Below are positions 53,577-62,722 of a stretch of 64,000 nucleotides of DNA, in pieces. The stretch is taken from contig DHDI01000013.1 of NCBI GenBank assembly GCA_002399285.1, positions 76,989 through 140,988 on the forward strand, given 5' to 3'. This stretch comes from Thermoanaerobacterales bacterium UBA4880 (GTDB lineage: Bacteria; Bacillota; Thermoanaerobacteria; Thermoanaerobacterales; UBA4877). Below the pieces are notes generated by a model. That model did not search any database and was not told the DNA's origin. It was given only the letters and a program-made list of their open reading frames with translations. A program made the translations under genes and the position numbers. Numbering within the stretch: position 1 is the first letter of the stretch; each line of letters starts with the position of its first letter.

Positions 53577-54239
53577 ATGGGTAATAGTTATAATCCTTTA
53601 CTCGATAGTTTTGTACCGTTGGTAGAGGCGCTGGGAAAGATGTTTGGCAAGAATTGCGAGGTCGTTCTGCACGATATAAGCAATCCTCAGAAGTCCATAG
53701 TCGCCATAGCCAACGGTCATGTGACCGGACGAACGGTGGGCGGGCCGATGACAGATTATGGCCTGGTAAATTTGAGGGAAGGCAGGTATGAGGATGAGAT
53801 CAATTACAGAAGCATGGGAAAAGACGGGAAGATATTAAAATCCAGCACTATTTTCATAAAGGATGAAAACAAGAATGCCATAGGCTGTATATGCATCAAT
53901 TATGACATGTCGGAAATGGAGATGCTGAAGAACATGCTGGCCGAAATATGTGGCACCGAATCCGATAATTTTCAGGTCGTGGATGAAAGTTTCAACGACG
54001 ACGTAAACAACGTCCTTGCCAATATAGTGAGCAGTACCCTGGATAATTTTGGGAAGCCCGTCAATTATATGGTAAAGGATGACAAAGTAAATGTGGTCAG
54101 GGTATTGGACTCCAAAGGCGTTTTCCTCATCAAGGGGTCCGTCGACTATGTGGCCAAGGTCCTGTGTGTCTCACGATATACGATTTACAACTACCTTGAT
54201 GAAATAAAGGGTTCATCGGATCAAGCAGGCGGCAAATGA
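53577..54239 (+). CDS. YheO-type PAS / helix-turn-helix transcriptional regulator
   Basis: A 220-residue protein with an N-terminal YheO-like PAS domain (~8-120; PLVEALGKMFGKNCEVVLHD, FIKDENKNAIGCICINYD) and a C-terminal helix-turn-helix with VAKVLCVSRYTIYNYLDEI (~190-210). Relatives such as DauR repress amino acid metabolism genes. The target here is unknown. A shared terminator separates it from the convergent D,D-carboxypeptidase gene. Confidence 0.9.
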   Translation: MGNSYNPLLDSFVPLVEALGKMFGKNCEVVLHDISNPQKSIVAIANGHVTGRTVGGPMTDYGLVNLREGRYEDEINYRSMGKDGKILKSSTIFIKDENKNAIGCICINYDMSEMEMLKNMLAEICGTESDNFQVVDESFNDDVNNVLANIVSSTLDNFGKPVNYMVKDDKVNVVRVLDSKGVFLIKGSVDYVAKVLCVSRYTIYNYLDEIKGSSDQAGGK

Positions 54240-54261
54240 TTTGTCACCTGCTTGTCTTTTT
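54222..54261. terminator. Bidirectional terminator after yheO-like and D,D-carboxypeptidase genes
   Basis: CAAGCAGG (54222-54229) pairs with CCTGCTTG (54247-54254), with further imperfect pairs inside, followed by TCTTTTT. It overlaps the 3' ends of both convergent genes. Confidence 0.75.
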
Positions 54262-55497
54262 AAAGATATATCTTTTATGCCGGTTAAGGTGAGAAATAAG
54301 TTCGAGTATAAGTGCTGCCAACAGCAGGATCAGTATTACCAGAAGTATTCGTACGGTGCGGTTCGGATTATTTTTTTCCGCTGCATTGACCTGATTGACT
54401 TTGCCGAACCAGCTCCTCTGATATGTATTGTCTGTTATCAGGTCCACCTTGCCTATGAGCTTTCCGTCGATATAATATTCCAGTTTGCCCAGGACGGCGC
54501 CCGACTGTATGGGAAAGGATACTTCCTCGTCCAAACGTATCTTTTTGGTTATGTCTTTTTTACCGTCCGGGATCGCGGCGATAAACTTTTCATCGGTCTT
54601 CAGAGGTATCTCGAGGTTCTTAAGTTTCATGGCCGTCACTATCTGGTCTTTTTCATTTATGGTTACCAGGCTGTAATTGTCATAGCCGTAATCCAGCAGT
54701 TTTATCGCGTCTTCCCACACGGCCGTACCTTTGGCCCCCATTATTACGGCTATCAATCTGTGCCCGTCTCTTGTGGCGCTGGCGACCAAGGTATGGTCTG
54801 ACTTTGTGGTATATCCCGTCTTTACTCCATCCGCACCCTCGTATTTGTACTTTGAATTCAGCAATAGCTTGTTTTCGGGGTACAGCTCTCTTACCTTATC
54901 GAATTTGTTGGTGGGCTGTATCACGTATTTAGGAGTTGTCACTATGGTCCTGAAGGTTTTATTTTTCATGGCGTATCTGGCTATCATAGCCATATCCTTT
55001 GCCGTGGTGTAATGATCATCATCGTGTAATCCATTAGGATTGGTGAAATGCGTATTTTTAGCGCCTATTTCCGCTGCCTTTTCATTCATCATTTCCGCAA
55101 AATCATCCACGCTGCCGCTTATATGATCGGCTATGACTATGGCGGAATCATTGGCGGAAGAAATGAGAAGGCTGTATACCAGGTCCTTCATTGAAAGAAC
55201 TTCTCCGGGCGATATGTATATTTTATTTCCCGCTGTGTTCAGCACGTCATCCCCCGCCGTCACGCTGTCGTTGAGATTTGAATTTTCCAGTGCTATAATA
55301 GCAGTGAGTATTTTTGTAACGCTTGCCGGATACATCTTCTGGTCCCCATTTTTTTCATATAGTATTTGCCCCGTGTTGTAATCCATAAGCACGGCGGACG
55401 GGGCGGATACGTCAATTTCGGCGGCATATGTGCTGCTGCAAGGTATTGCGGTTAAAACTGCTGCGGTAAGTATGAATAAAGCTAAGAGTTTTTTCAT
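54244..55497 (-). CDS. D-alanyl-D-alanine carboxypeptidase (PBP5/DacF type)
   Basis: A 417-residue wall enzyme that trims terminal D-Ala. The signal peptide covers 1-25 (TYA), Ser59 and Lys62 form YPASVTK, SSAND holds the SxN triad, and GVKTGYTTKS the KTG box (~225). A C-terminal PBP5 beta domain follows (~285-370) and a C-terminal membrane helix (~390-408, ILLVILILLLAALIL) replaces the usual amphipathic anchor. DacF-type proteins act in vegetative growth or sporulation. Confidence 0.95.
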   Translation of the reverse strand: MKKLLALFILTAAVLTAIPCSSTYAAEIDVSAPSAVLMDYNTGQILYEKNGDQKMYPASVTKILTAIIALENSNLNDSVTAGDDVLNTAGNKIYISPGEVLSMKDLVYSLLISSANDSAIVIADHISGSVDDFAEMMNEKAAEIGAKNTHFTNPNGLHDDDHYTTAKDMAMIARYAMKNKTFRTIVTTPKYVIQPTNKFDKVRELYPENKLLLNSKYKYEGADGVKTGYTTKSDHTLVASATRDGHRLIAVIMGAKGTAVWEDAIKLLDYGYDNYSLVTINEKDQIVTAMKLKNLEIPLKTDEKFIAAIPDGKKDITKKIRLDEEVSFPIQSGAVLGKLEYYIDGKLIGKVDLITDNTYQRSWFGKVNQVNAAEKNNPNRTVRILLVILILLLAALILELISHLNRHKRYIFKKTSR

Positions 55498-55571
55498 TTG
55501 ATACCTCCGTTAATATTGGCAATAACAATAGTATACCAAAAAAATGCGGTGTAGAAAAAGGGGTAATTTTT

Positions 55572-56204
55572 ATGAATTTTAAAAGGACCCAGAGCTTTGT
55601 ACTGATAGCCGTAATAATTCTGGCTGTTTTTGGGAGCGTATTCTTTTTTTATAGAAATTCAAATGATAAAATAGCGGTTGAAACCAGTGATAAAAATTCT
55701 GCGCAGGACGAAAAGGGAGATAAGGAGGCCGGTGCTGTCCCTTCTGATGAGAGCGGGGATAAGACACAGCCGGATACCGTTTTTGTACATGTGGCCGGTC
55801 AGGTGAAAAATACGGGCGTATATGAACTGAAGAACGGGCTCAGGGTCATAGATGCCGTGAACATGGCGGGAGGGCCGCTGCAGGATGCCGACCTTGACAG
55901 CCTTAACCTTGCTGAAAAGTTACATGACGAAGAGAAGATATATGTGCCGAAGGTTGGAGAAGTTCTTCCCGCATCAGGCGCCGTGGGCGGACAATCCGGT
56001 CCTCAGGATGCCGGCATGGTCAATATAAATACGGCAGGCGCAGAGGAATTGAAGTCATTGCCGGGCATAGGCGACGTACTCGCAGGCAACATAATAAACT
56101 ACAGGAATGCCAATGGTCCCTTTAAGAGTATAGACGATATCGTAAATGTGCCTAAGATAGGGCCGAAGACATTTGAGAATATCAAGGATAAATTGACTAT
56201 ATAG
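55572..56204 (+). CDS. comEA: ComEA-family DNA-binding protein
   Basis: A 210-residue membrane-anchored protein (helix ~10-27), an acidic linker (~35-65), an SLBB domain (~70-125; VFVHVAGQVKNTGVYELKNG) and a C-terminal helix-hairpin-helix (~146-210; VNINTAGAEELKSLPGIGDV). It would bind incoming DNA during transformation. No comEC or comF is next to it. Confidence 0.92.
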   Translation: MNFKRTQSFVLIAVIILAVFGSVFFFYRNSNDKIAVETSDKNSAQDEKGDKEAGAVPSDESGDKTQPDTVFVHVAGQVKNTGVYELKNGLRVIDAVNMAGGPLQDADLDSLNLAEKLHDEEKIYVPKVGEVLPASGAVGGQSGPQDAGMVNINTAGAEELKSLPGIGDVLAGNIINYRNANGPFKSIDDIVNVPKIGPKTFENIKDKLTI

Positions 56205-56248
56205 TATGGTTGACCGCTTTGGTTTCCATGAAAAGAGGCGATAATCGT

Positions 56249-57256
56249 ATGGACATAAAACTTACAAGTCTTACAAGCTGCGCGGGCTGAGCATCCAAAA
56301 TGGGTCAGGAGACCTTGACGCAGGTTCTGCGTTATTTACCGGAGATAAAGGATGATAGGCTTCTCGTCGGCATGGGCACTAATGACGACGCGGCGGTATA
56401 CCGTTTGGATGACGATACCGCCATTATACAGACGGTGGATTTCTTTACGCCCATAGTGGACGACCCCTATGATTACGGGGCGATAAGCGCGGCAAACGCC
56501 TTGAGCGATGTCTATGCCATGGGTGGCAAGCCGATTTTGGCGCTCAATGTGGTATGTTTTCCTCAGAATCTTCCCGGCGAGGTATTGGGCAATATACTTA
56601 AAGGCGGGGCCGATATGGCCATGCAGGCCGGAGTATTGATAGCGGGGGGACATACGGTAAAGGATGATGAGCCGAAGTACGGGCTTTCCGTCATAGGGAT
56701 CGTAAGACCCGACAGGATAATAAGAAACGTAGGGGCCAGGCCGGGCGACTTACTCGTACTGACTAAGCCTATAGGTACGGGACTGATCACTACGGCCATA
56801 AAAGCAGATATGGTAAAGCAAGAAACGATAAGAAAGACCACCGGGATAATGAAGCGGCTGAATGACGAGGCTTCTCAGGCAATGACGAAAGCCAATGTAC
56901 ATGCGGCTACGGATGTGACGGGCTTTGGCCTGTTGGGCCATGCTTATGAGATGGCCTCCGGAAGCAGCGTCTCTTTTGAATTGTTCTATAAGGATATACC
57001 GATAATAGATGAGGCCGCGGAGTTGGCTAAGACAGGTATTATTCCCGGCGGAACATATGACAATAGGAGATTTTTGGACGGGCACATAGGCTTTACCGAT
57101 GTGCCGAGATATATGCAGGATATTATGTTTGATCCGCAGACCTCGGGCGGGCTGCTGATCGCCCTGCCTCCCGACCAGATCGCCGCTTTTAAGGGTATGG
57201 GCAAACTCATAGGCAGAGTGCTTGAAAAACAGGAATATGACATAATTGTAAAATAA
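56249..57256 (+). CDS. selD: Selenophosphate synthetase, a selenoprotein (Sec at residue 14)
   Basis: SelD makes selenophosphate from selenide and ATP. The frame starts at ATG 56249, reads MDIKLTSLTSCAG, then TGA (56288-56290), then ASKMGQETL without a break to 57256 (335 residues). The residue encoded by TGA lies at the family's catalytic Cys/Sec position (CxxU..K). A hairpin gggtc-AGGA-gacct (56302-56315) begins after 11 bases and its loop 16 bases after the TGA, a bacterial SECIS-like shape. Conventional callers would start at ATG 56300 and lose the catalytic site. Downstream ATP-binding motifs (TNDDAAVYRLDDD, GGHTVKDDEPKYGLS) are normal. It leads selD-selA-selB. Confidence 0.95.
56288..56315 (+). 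promoter_or_regulatory. Sec codon and SECIS-like hairpin in selD
   Basis: TGA 56288-56290; stem GGGTC (56302-56306) and GACCT (56311-56315) around an AGGA loop. Loop length, a G in its first two bases and the 16-base spacing fit the bacterial SECIS pattern bound by SelB. Confidence 0.8.
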
Positions 57257-57286
57257 TGGTTTCACATGGAACTGTGAGGTGGGATT

Positions 57287-58681
57287 ATGATACGGGATAT
57301 ATTGAGAAAAATACCTTCCGTGGACAGGATATTAAGCGAATCGGATATACTGCCGTATATCTCCTCTCTCGGCCGGGAGAGGACCGTACTCATCGTTCGC
57401 GCGGCTCTGGAGGATCTAAAAGCGCAAATTATCGCAGGACAGACGCAGGATATAGACGGCCGGGCGATAGTTGAATATGTGGCCGGAGCGCTCAAAACCG
57501 AATCTCTTTCGAGGATGCGGCGCGTCATCAACGCCACTGGAGTTATTTTGCACACGAATTTGGGAAGAGCGGTTTTGTCCGGCGATTGTATCGGGAGGAT
57601 GAGAGAGAGCGCGGGCGGCTATTGTGATCTGGAATTTGATCTGAGCGAAGGAAAAAGAGGCAGCCGGTATAGGAAAGTCGAAAAGATGCTGACCGAGATA
57701 ACCGGATGCGAGGCAGCGGTGGTCGTCAACAACAATGCGGCAGCCGTATTGCTCATGCTTTCCTCGCTGGCAAAGGGAAGAGAAGTGGTCATCTCCCGCG
57801 GCGAGCTGGTCGAGATCGGCGGTTCGTTCAGGGTGCCGGATGTGATGACGGAAAGCGGAGCCGTATTGAGGGAGGTAGGCACGACCAACAAGACCAGGGC
57901 CGGCGACTATGAAAGCGCCATTGTCCCGGATATAACGGCCATGGTGCTAAAAGTACATACGAGCAATTTTAAAATGATCGGCTTTACCGAGGCTCCGTCC
58001 TTAAAGGAGCTTTCCGAGGTTGCCGGCTCAAATGGACTGCCCCTGGCCGTTGACCTGGGGAGCGGCCTCATGTATGATATCACGTCATACGGCCTTCCCT
58101 ATGAACCTTCCGTCATGGAATGCTTAAGGGACGGCGCGGATATAATAACCTTCAGCGGCGATAAACTCCTGGGCGGGCCGCAGGCCGGCATTATACTCGG
58201 CAAGAGGAACTATATTGAGAAGATAAAGGACAATCCTCTGATAAGGGCGCTGAGGATAGATAAGTTGAACTTAATGTGTCTTGAAGAGACGCTCAGTCAT
58301 TATTACAGTCCAGATGACGCAGTCCGTCATATACCGACGCTGAAAATGCTGACGGTGGATTTGAAAACGCTTAAAAGCAGAGCCGAAGCGATTTTGGATG
58401 GGATAGCAAATATGGGGGGCATAGATGCGGGGATCGCCGAGGATTTTTCTGAGGTAGGGGGAGGCTCTATGCCGGGAGCCCTGATCAAGACGATGGTGAT
58501 CAAGCTCAAATCTTCCCGGAGAAGCGTGGAGCAGATCTCCCGCCGGCTGAGGCTGTGCGAGACGCCCGTAATATGCAGGACGGCCGACGATACGCTCATC
58601 ATGGATATGAGGACGATAGATGACGGCGATATAGGCTGCATAGTGAAAATGTTGTGTTTTGTCTTGGGGGATGACAGATGA
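57287..58681 (+). CDS. selA: L-seryl-tRNA(Sec) selenium transferase
   Basis: A 464-residue PLP enzyme that changes Ser-tRNA(Sec) to Sec-tRNA(Sec) with selenophosphate. Lys293 in [14 protein letters not shown] binds [18 protein letters not shown] and [15 protein letters not shown] are also diagnostic. It sits 30 bases after selD and overlaps selB by an ATGA. Confidence 0.97.
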   Translation: MIRDILRKIPSVDRILSESDILPYISSLGRERTVLIVRAALEDLKAQIIAGQTQDIDGRAIVEYVAGALKTESLSRMRRVINATGVILHTNLGRAVLSGDCIGRMRESAGGYCDLEFDLSEGKRGSRYRKVEKMLTEITGCEAAVVVNNNAAAVLLMLSSLAKGREVVISRGELVEIGGSFRVPDVMTESGAVLREVGTTNKTRAGDYESAIVPDITAMVLKVHTSNFKMIGFTEAPSLKELSEVAGSNGLPLAVDLGSGLMYDITSYGLPYEPSVMECLRDGADIITFSGDKLLGGPQAGIILGKRNYIEKIKDNPLIRALRIDKLNLMCLEETLSHYYSPDDAVRHIPTLKMLTVDLKTLKSRAEAILDGIANMGGIDAGIAEDFSEVGGGSMPGALIKTMVIKLKSSRRSVEQISRRLRLCETPVICRTADDTLIMDMRTIDDGDIGCIVKMLCFVLGDDR

Positions 58682-60555
58682 AGAGAGTAATAATCGGCAC
58701 GGCGGGACACATCGACCATGGAAAGACCACTTTGATAAGGGCGCTCACCGGGAGAGATACGGACAGGCTGCCGGAAGAGAAACAGCGGGGGATAACCATA
58801 GATCTCGGATTTTCATATTTTGAGCTTCCCGACGGGACTAAGGCCGGTATAGTCGACGTTCCGGGGCATGAAAAATTTATAAAAAATATGCTGGCGGGGG
58901 CCACAGGCATAGACATCGTCCTGCTGGTAGTCGCAGCAGACGAGGGCATAATGCCGCAGACGAGGGAACATCTGCACATACTGGAACTGCTGGGCACCAA
59001 ACATGGGATCGTGGTCATAACAAAGACGGATTTGGTCGACAGGGAGTGGCTCGAGGTAGTAGAGGAAGACATAAGGGACAACGTTAAGAATACTTTTTTA
59101 CGGGACGCGCGCATCGTTGAGGTCTCCGCAGTCAGCGGCAGCGGCGTAGAGGAGCTTAAGGAGGCCATATCGGAAGAATATAAGAAGGTGGACCAGAGGG
59201 ACGTTGAAAGGCATTTCCGGCTTCCCATAGACAGGGTATTCACCGTACATGGCTACGGGACGGTCATAACGGGTACCCTGATAACGGGGAGGATCAAGGT
59301 AGGAGACGAATTGGGCATCTATCCCCTGGGCCTTGCCGCAAAAGCGAGGAATCTTGAGGTACATGATGAGAGTGTGTCTGAGGTGGAAGCGGGCCAACGG
59401 GTCGCCATTAATTTGTCTGCGCTGAAGGTGGGCGATATAAGGCGCGGCATGGCTGTTGCCCCGGTTAATATGAATATGTCTGCAGGTATGCTGGATTGCA
59501 GGGCGACCGTACTTGACGACAGCCCCTTTACGATAAAGAACAATCAAAGGATCCGTCTGTATATCGGTTCTGCGGAGGTAATGGCACGGGCATCCATTAT
59601 AGGCGGTGCAGAAATCAAGCAGGACGGATCGGGATACTGCAGACTGAAGCTGGAGGAGGATGTGGCATGCGAGAGATCGGATAGGTTCATCATCAGATCA
59701 TATTCGCCGCTGTATACCATGGGAGGCGGCATTGTTATAAATCCATATCCAAAGAAGAAGAGAAATGCGCCCGGCTATGCCGATGAGCTGAAGGCACTGG
59801 AGAATGCCTCCGACAGAGAATTTTTTAAGTATGTGCTGTCTTCTTCGGGCGTACCGATGAAGACGGACGAGGTTTCGGCATTGTGCAGTCTCACCGTCCG
59901 GGAAATAACGCGGATGGCATCGGACATGCAGGGCTGCGGAGATATAGTGTCGTCCGGCGGATATCTGGTATACGGCGGAGCGCTTGATGATTTCGCACAC
60001 AGCATAACTAAGCGCATAGAGGATTTTCATCTGCATCATCCTCTTAAAAGAGGTATATCCAAAGAACTACTGTACAGCAGATTTTTCAAAAATATGGACA
60101 GAGACGGCTTTGACATGATGATAAATATATTGAGGGAAAGAGAAGAAATCAGAGGGGAAAACCTGCTTTCCATCCCGGGTCATATTATCATCCTCAGTGA
60201 TGATGACAAGACGGCCGCAGAGAAGGTTTTAACGGGACTCAAGGACAATCTTATGCCGCCTGCCTTAGATAGCTTTGATCTGAATCAGGATCTGACTGAC
60301 TACATGATGGAGGAAGGGCTGCTGGTAAGGATCGACGAGGAGATCTGTATCGACAGGGGGGCCGAGAATCAGCTAAAAAGTGTACTGTCGAACCTCTTTG
60401 AGCGAAAAGATGAGATTACCGTCGCGGAATATAGGGATGCTTTGGGCATCAGCAGGAAATACGCCTTGGCCTATCTCGATTACTTTGATAAAATAAAAGT
60501 GACAAGGAGGGTTGGCGATACAAGAATCTTGATTAGGGGTGGTGAAAAGGCATGA
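58678..60555 (+). CDS. selB: Selenocysteine-specific elongation factor SelB
   Basis: A 625-residue GTPase that delivers Sec-tRNA(Sec) at SECIS-marked UGA codons. G motifs: [35 protein letters not shown] and TKTDL. EF-Tu-like domains II/III follow and then winged-helix repeats (~400-625) that bind the SECIS RNA. It overlaps selA and the GerMN gene by four bases each. Confidence 0.97.
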   Translation: MKRVIIGTAGHIDHGKTTLIRALTGRDTDRLPEEKQRGITIDLGFSYFELPDGTKAGIVDVPGHEKFIKNMLAGATGIDIVLLVVAADEGIMPQTREHLHILELLGTKHGIVVITKTDLVDREWLEVVEEDIRDNVKNTFLRDARIVEVSAVSGSGVEELKEAISEEYKKVDQRDVERHFRLPIDRVFTVHGYGTVITGTLITGRIKVGDELGIYPLGLAAKARNLEVHDESVSEVEAGQRVAINLSALKVGDIRRGMAVAPVNMNMSAGMLDCRATVLDDSPFTIKNNQRIRLYIGSAEVMARASIIGGAEIKQDGSGYCRLKLEEDVACERSDRFIIRSYSPLYTMGGGIVINPYPKKKRNAPGYADELKALENASDREFFKYVLSSSGVPMKTDEVSALCSLTVREITRMASDMQGCGDIVSSGGYLVYGGALDDFAHSITKRIEDFHLHHPLKRGISKELLYSRFFKNMDRDGFDMMINILREREEIRGENLLSIPGHIIILSDDDKTAAEKVLTGLKDNLMPPALDSFDLNQDLTDYMMEEGLLVRIDEEICIDRGAENQLKSVLSNLFERKDEITVAEYRDALGISRKYALAYLDYFDKIKVTRRVGDTRILIRGGEKA

Positions 60556-61463
60556 GAAAGCACATAGTTTTGGTATTATTGGCGGTAATGATAGGCCTGG
60601 CCGGTTGTTCATCTGCAAACGATCAAAAGCCGCAGACGGCTTCGCAGAATAAACAGGCGGAGATCACGCTGTATTATGCCAATTCCGACAACAGTGGATT
60701 TGTCACGGAGAATAGGACTATAATTTATAATGAAAAGAATAATATTTATAAAATGGCACTGCAGGAGCTGTTAAAGGGTCCCTCTGGGGATGACGCGTAT
60801 CTGCGCGTACCCAAGGGTACGGACGTAAAGGATGTAAAGTTCTCCGACGGGATCGCCACCGCAGACCTCAGCGGGTTTACCGGTTTCGGAGGCACCATGG
60901 ACGAAGCCATGGCCAGGGCGTCCATAGTGAACACCCTCACTGGTCTGGATGGGGTCAAAAAAGTCGCCATTACCGTCGACGGGAAGGATTATATAGGTGC
61001 AAGCGGCAACCCGATGGGTCCAATGAGCCATATGGATATTTCCGATACTAAGACATATAAAATATATTTTTCCGACTCCGATGCAGAAAATCTTGTTCCT
61101 GAGATGAGAACGTTAGAAAAGGGGAAAGATCCCGCATCCGGCATAGTAGAAGAATTGATAGAAGGACCGATCCGCAGCGATTTGGTCAAGACGATGCCCG
61201 AGGGCACCAAACTGATCTCCTTGAAAATAAAGGATGGCATAGCCTATGTGAATTTATCCAAGGAGTTTAAACAGATCAGCTCGGGAGGAAGCACCGGCGA
61301 GACAATGGCGCTCTATTCGGTTATAGATTCCCTTACGGAACTTCCCGATATAAAAGAGGTGCAGTTTCTGATAGAGGGTAAGAAGGCCGACACATCGGCA
61401 GGACATTACGATCTTTCCGATCCCTTGGAGAGGGATCCCTTCATAATAAAGGAAGGTTATTGA
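60552..61463 (+). CDS. GerMN-domain lipoprotein
   Basis: A 303-residue lipoprotein: signal peptide with lipobox IGLAGC (Cys19), then two GerMN domains (~37-150, ITLYYANSDNSGFVTENRTI; ~165-290, KIYFSDSDAENLVPEMRTLE). GerM-type proteins act in spore germination and sporulation. It overlaps selB by an ATGA, so it is co-translated with the sel genes although no selenium role is known. Confidence 0.92.
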   Translation: MRKHIVLVLLAVMIGLAGCSSANDQKPQTASQNKQAEITLYYANSDNSGFVTENRTIIYNEKNNIYKMALQELLKGPSGDDAYLRVPKGTDVKDVKFSDGIATADLSGFTGFGGTMDEAMARASIVNTLTGLDGVKKVAITVDGKDYIGASGNPMGPMSHMDISDTKTYKIYFSDSDAENLVPEMRTLEKGKDPASGIVEELIEGPIRSDLVKTMPEGTKLISLKIKDGIAYVNLSKEFKQISSGGSTGETMALYSVIDSLTELPDIKEVQFLIEGKKADTSAGHYDLSDPLERDPFIIKEGY

Positions 61464-61488
61464 CAATATATTGGAGAGATAGTAGTAT
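61460..61488 (+). promoter_or_regulatory. Promoter of tRNA-Sec
   Basis: TTGACA (61460-61465, overlapping the GerMN stop codon), 17-base spacer, TAGTAT (61483-61488), 13 bases before the tRNA. Confidence 0.78.
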
Positions 61489-61501
61489 GTTATAGGCAGA
61501 T

Positions 61502-61598
61502 GGGGGTAGATGGGTGCCGGTGTGCCTCCTGGTCTTCAAAACCAGTGTGACGTCTTAAGAGGGCGTCGGGTGGGTTCGATTCCTACATACTCCCGCCA
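61502..61598 (+). tRNA. selC: tRNA-Sec (anticodon TCA)
   Basis: A 97-nt tRNA with the selenocysteine features: eight-position acceptor (GGGGGTAG with ATACTCCC; last pair G-A mismatch), six-pair D-stem around a CGGT loop (GGGTGC/GTGCCT), anticodon loop CTTCAAA with TCA, long variable arm (GACG...CGTC), T-stem GTGGG/CCTAC, discriminator G and encoded CCA. Confidence 0.95.
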
Positions 61599-61674
61599 TA
61601 ATGATGACTATTTACGTTGAAGGCGATTCTTTCACCTGATTTGGTTTGTTCCATATAATGTATGGGGTGATAGA

Positions 61675-61989
61675 ATGCCTGATATATTTATTATTGTTTT
61701 ATCCGTACTTACCTCTGCCTTGGTATGTTATATAAGTATACCTTACCTGATCGGGACCGCCGGTCCGGATAGGACGGATGCCGTTATTAAGATAGTTAAG
61801 GCGGCAGTTGATTCCACAGAGCAGACCCTGAAGGACGTGGATGGGGAGATCAAAAAAGCCGAAGCGGTGAAAACGGCTAAGGAAGTTTTAAACGGCCTTG
61901 GCATATCCGCTGATGACAGGATGCTTGATATGCTGATCGAGGCCGCCGTATTTTCAATGAATAATGCATCGGCAAAAAATACGTTTTAA
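61675..61989 (+). CDS. LLH-family phage-type holin
   Basis: A 104-residue protein with one N-terminal membrane helix (~5-27) and a charged helical part (AEAVKTAKEVLNGLGISADDRMLDMLIEAAVFSMNN) typical of the LL-H phage holin family. No endolysin or phage gene is adjacent. It may be a domesticated holin-like protein or have another membrane role. A GGGGTGA site lies upstream of ATG 61675. Confidence 0.75.
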   Translation: MPDIFIIVLSVLTSALVCYISIPYLIGTAGPDRTDAVIKIVKAAVDSTEQTLKDVDGEIKKAEAVKTAKEVLNGLGISADDRMLDMLIEAAVFSMNNASAKNTF

Positions 61990-62059
61990 GATTTTTTTGC
62001 TATAACTACTGCCTGTGATATAATTACGGCAAGAAACTATTTTTCCTGGAGGGATAAAA

Positions 62060-62179
62060 ATGGCAAAGTGGAAATGTACATCCTGCGGTGAGGAAAAAGA
62101 GGGAAGATGTAAGCCTAAGAAATGTAAAAGCTGCGGCGGAACAGAATTTGTCAAGATAACAGAGGGTGAGAACAAATAA
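62060..62179 (+). CDS. RCKP-type rubredoxin-like small protein
   Basis: A 39-residue protein, too short for most gene finders. MAKWKCTSCGEEKEGRCKPK and KCKSCGG show two CxxC pairs for one metal and the RCKP motif that names the family. GGAGG lies upstream of ATG 62060, and a terminator follows. It may bind iron or zinc. Confidence 0.88.
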   Translation: MAKWKCTSCGEEKEGRCKPKKCKSCGGTEFVKITEGENK

Positions 62180-62182
62180 AGT

Positions 62183-62216
62183 AAAGGGGGAATGCATTTC
62201 CCCCTTTATGTTTTTG
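62183..62216. terminator. Bidirectional terminator after RCKP gene and PgpA-like gene
   Basis: AAAGGGGGAA and TTCCCCCTTT around TGCA form a long stem, followed by ATGTTTTT. Confidence 0.85.
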
Positions 62217-62679
62217 AGTGCGCTAGTTTGGCGCAGGCCGCGGCTGCGATACCGGCTACCAGGTCATCGAGGAAAGTATTGCATTTTATGTGCTTATCCT
62301 CATTTAATTTTCCCAATATACCCGGTTTTACCTTATCCAGATACCCGAAATTTGTCAAACCTATCGAGCCGTAAATATTTGTTATGCTCAATGCTAAAAT
62401 TTCATCTATTCCATACAGAGACTCATCGTTCTTTATAATGCCGAGCAGAGGCTCCTCAATCAAGTTTTTTTCTGCCAGTACGTCCAGAGATATGCCTGTA
62501 AGCAGTGCGGTCTGGACCTCTCTCTTTCCCAGGACCTCTTCCACGGTCCTTGTGCATTCGCTCATGGTGACGTCGGGAATATAATTTTTCTGAAGATCGT
62601 AAACCAAGACTGCTATGTCTTCTATGCGTACCTCTCTTTCATTCAGCTTTTCGATTACTTTTTCTTTCATATTCTCCAA
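62206..62679 (-). CDS. Phosphatidylglycerophosphatase A-like protein (YutG type)
   Basis: A 157-residue protein of the PgpA-like family. IEDIAVLVYDLQKNYIPD at ~20-37 and FLDDLVAGIAAAACAKLAHS at the C-terminus, with LALSITNIYGSIGLTNFGYLDK before it, are typical. Membrane helices are weak, as in YutG. Phosphatase activity on PGP is inferred. TTG 62679 is nine bases after AGGAGG. Confidence 0.85.
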   Translation of the reverse strand: MENMKEKVIEKLNEREVRIEDIAVLVYDLQKNYIPDVTMSECTRTVEEVLGKREVQTALLTGISLDVLAEKNLIEEPLLGIIKNDESLYGIDEILALSITNIYGSIGLTNFGYLDKVKPGILGKLNEDKHIKCNTFLDDLVAGIAAAACAKLAHSKT

Positions 62680-62722
62680 ATCATATCGCCTCCTGTTATA
62701 ATTATTGGTCTTATTTTATCGG

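Noticed and set aside
56193..56221. TTGACT and TTGACC boxes before selD as promoters
   Set aside because: No -10 box at an acceptable distance was found for either.
56300..57256. selD starting at ATG 56300
   Set aside because: This start lacks the catalytic Cys/Sec-Lys segment and a proper RBS; the TGA read-through form explains all features.
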